A DNA stretch of 7,916 nt from JBNJEM01 sp051745935 (GTDB taxonomy: Bacteria; Planctomycetota; Planctomycetia; Pirellulales; Pirellulaceae), in contig JBNJEM010000364.1 of assembly GCA_051745935.1 (NCBI GenBank), positions 1-7,916 on the forward strand, in the 5' to 3' direction. Within the stretch, counting starts at the first letter, position 1; each line of letters opens with the position of its first letter. Shown in pieces: positions 7,712 through 7,916 of this stretch. The notes under the pieces are model-generated. The model did not search any database, had not been told where the DNA came from, and saw only the letters and a list, made by a program, of their open reading frames with translations. Made by a program: the position numbers and the translations under genes.

Positions 7712-7846
7712 TGAAATCCCAGGCAACGCCAGGATCATGAGGGCCGCGCGACTGCCCGGGGATGCGACTCCCCCGAAGAAGCCCTTGGACGCCATGCACG
7801 TACTCCCGCACGACATTGTGGCGTACTAGCTTGGATACGGACGACA

Positions 7847-7916
7847 ATGACCACGGACTCAATCATACAAGCGGAACACATCTACAAGACGTTTGACGGT
7901 GTCACGGCGGTGGACG
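7847..7916 (+). CDS. ABC transporter ATP-binding protein (N-terminal fragment, runs off the window)
   Basis: The first 23 codons are visible and read MTTDSIIQAEHIYKTFDGVT then AVD. This is the usual opening of an ABC ATPase nucleotide-binding domain: a first beta strand (IIQAEHIYKTF), an aromatic residue at the A-loop position (F16) that stacks on ATP adenine, and the G-x-x-A-V-D segment that leads to the Walker A loop. Walker A, the Q-loop and the signature lie beyond the window, so substrate and subfamily are unknown. An exporter-type, stand-alone ATPase subunit is the commonest match to this opening. The start is set by the ATG; the only ribosome-site candidate is a weak GGA at 7839-7841. 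It lies on the same strand as the giant gene, 1083 bases downstream. Confidence 0.8.
   Translation, partial: MTTDSIIQAEHIYKTFDGVTAVD

Larger units (their letters stand above)
6764..7846. other. Long intergenic spacer rich in palindromes, no credible gene
   Basis: These 1083 bases separate the giant gene from the ABC ATPase gene. Open frames exist on both strands (for example 7100-7816 minus, 238 codons, and 6782-7120 plus, 112 codons). Their translations are Pro/Ser/Arg-rich, lack a ribosome site or recognisable domain, and run straight through strong palindromes, so I regard them as chance. Besides the inverted repeats listed separately, weaker ones occur: GGTGG/CCACC at 7139-7143 and 7152-7156, TTTACC/GGTAAA at 7440-7445 and 7461-7466, and TGCCT/AGGCA at 7315-7319 and 7330-7334. 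A short direct repeat, TCCGGGTG, occurs at 7498-7505 and 7509-7516. A CATAAT at 7657-7662 could be a -10 element but has no good -35 partner. Confidence 0.7.

Noticed and set aside
7100..7816. 238-codon open frame on the minus strand in the spacer
   Set aside because: The translation is Pro/Ser/Arg/Cys-rich, without recognisable domains or hydrophobic core pattern, and it crosses four of the inverted repeats. Long stop-free stretches arise easily in GC-rich DNA.
7737..7829. 30-codon open frame (MRAARLPGDATPPKKPLDAM...) ending 17 bases before the ABC ATPase start
   Set aside because: The AGGA before it is only two bases from the ATG, the product is unrecognised and a frame this short is expected by chance. 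It could be a leader peptide, but nothing in the sequence shows regulation.

Overview
The window holds one very large gene, a roughly 1.1 kb non-coding stretch packed with inverted repeats, and the first 23 codons of an ABC transporter ATPase gene. All three lie on or read along the + strand. The DNA is moderately GC-rich. A giant exported protein with no close textbook family, long intergenic space and many palindromes together suggest a bacterium of the Planctomycetota (Pirellula/Rhodopirellula-like). This assignment is inference from gene style and recalled resemblance, not from a marker gene.

Region 1 (1-385) is upstream sequence. One frame is open from the left edge to a TAG at 118-120 and might be the tail of a preceding gene, but this cannot be established. 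No convincing promoter was found.

Region 2 (386-6763) encodes a predicted secreted protein of 2125 residues. It has a signal peptide, a helical N-terminal third, several beta-sandwich (macroglobulin/carboxypeptidase-regulatory-like) segments, two charged low-complexity linkers, a helical-repeat-like section and a final beta-sandwich domain. It recalls alpha-2-macroglobulin-type proteins in size and beta-domain style. It lacks the thioester motif and any catalytic signature I can recognise, so its function is unknown. One canonical EF-hand-type loop lies near the first beta domain.

Region 3 (6764-7846) contains no credible gene. It carries at least seven distinct inverted repeats. The most striking are a 105-base interrupted palindrome (6990-7094), a 25-base-arm hairpin (7336-7411) and a nested two-level palindrome (7664-7711). 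The density suggests an accumulation of REP/BIME-like or other small non-autonomous repeats, or a structured transcript.

Region 4 (7847-7916) is the start of an ABC-type ATPase gene that runs off the right edge. The long palindromic spacer argues against simple co-transcription with the giant gene, so a functional link between the two is not shown.
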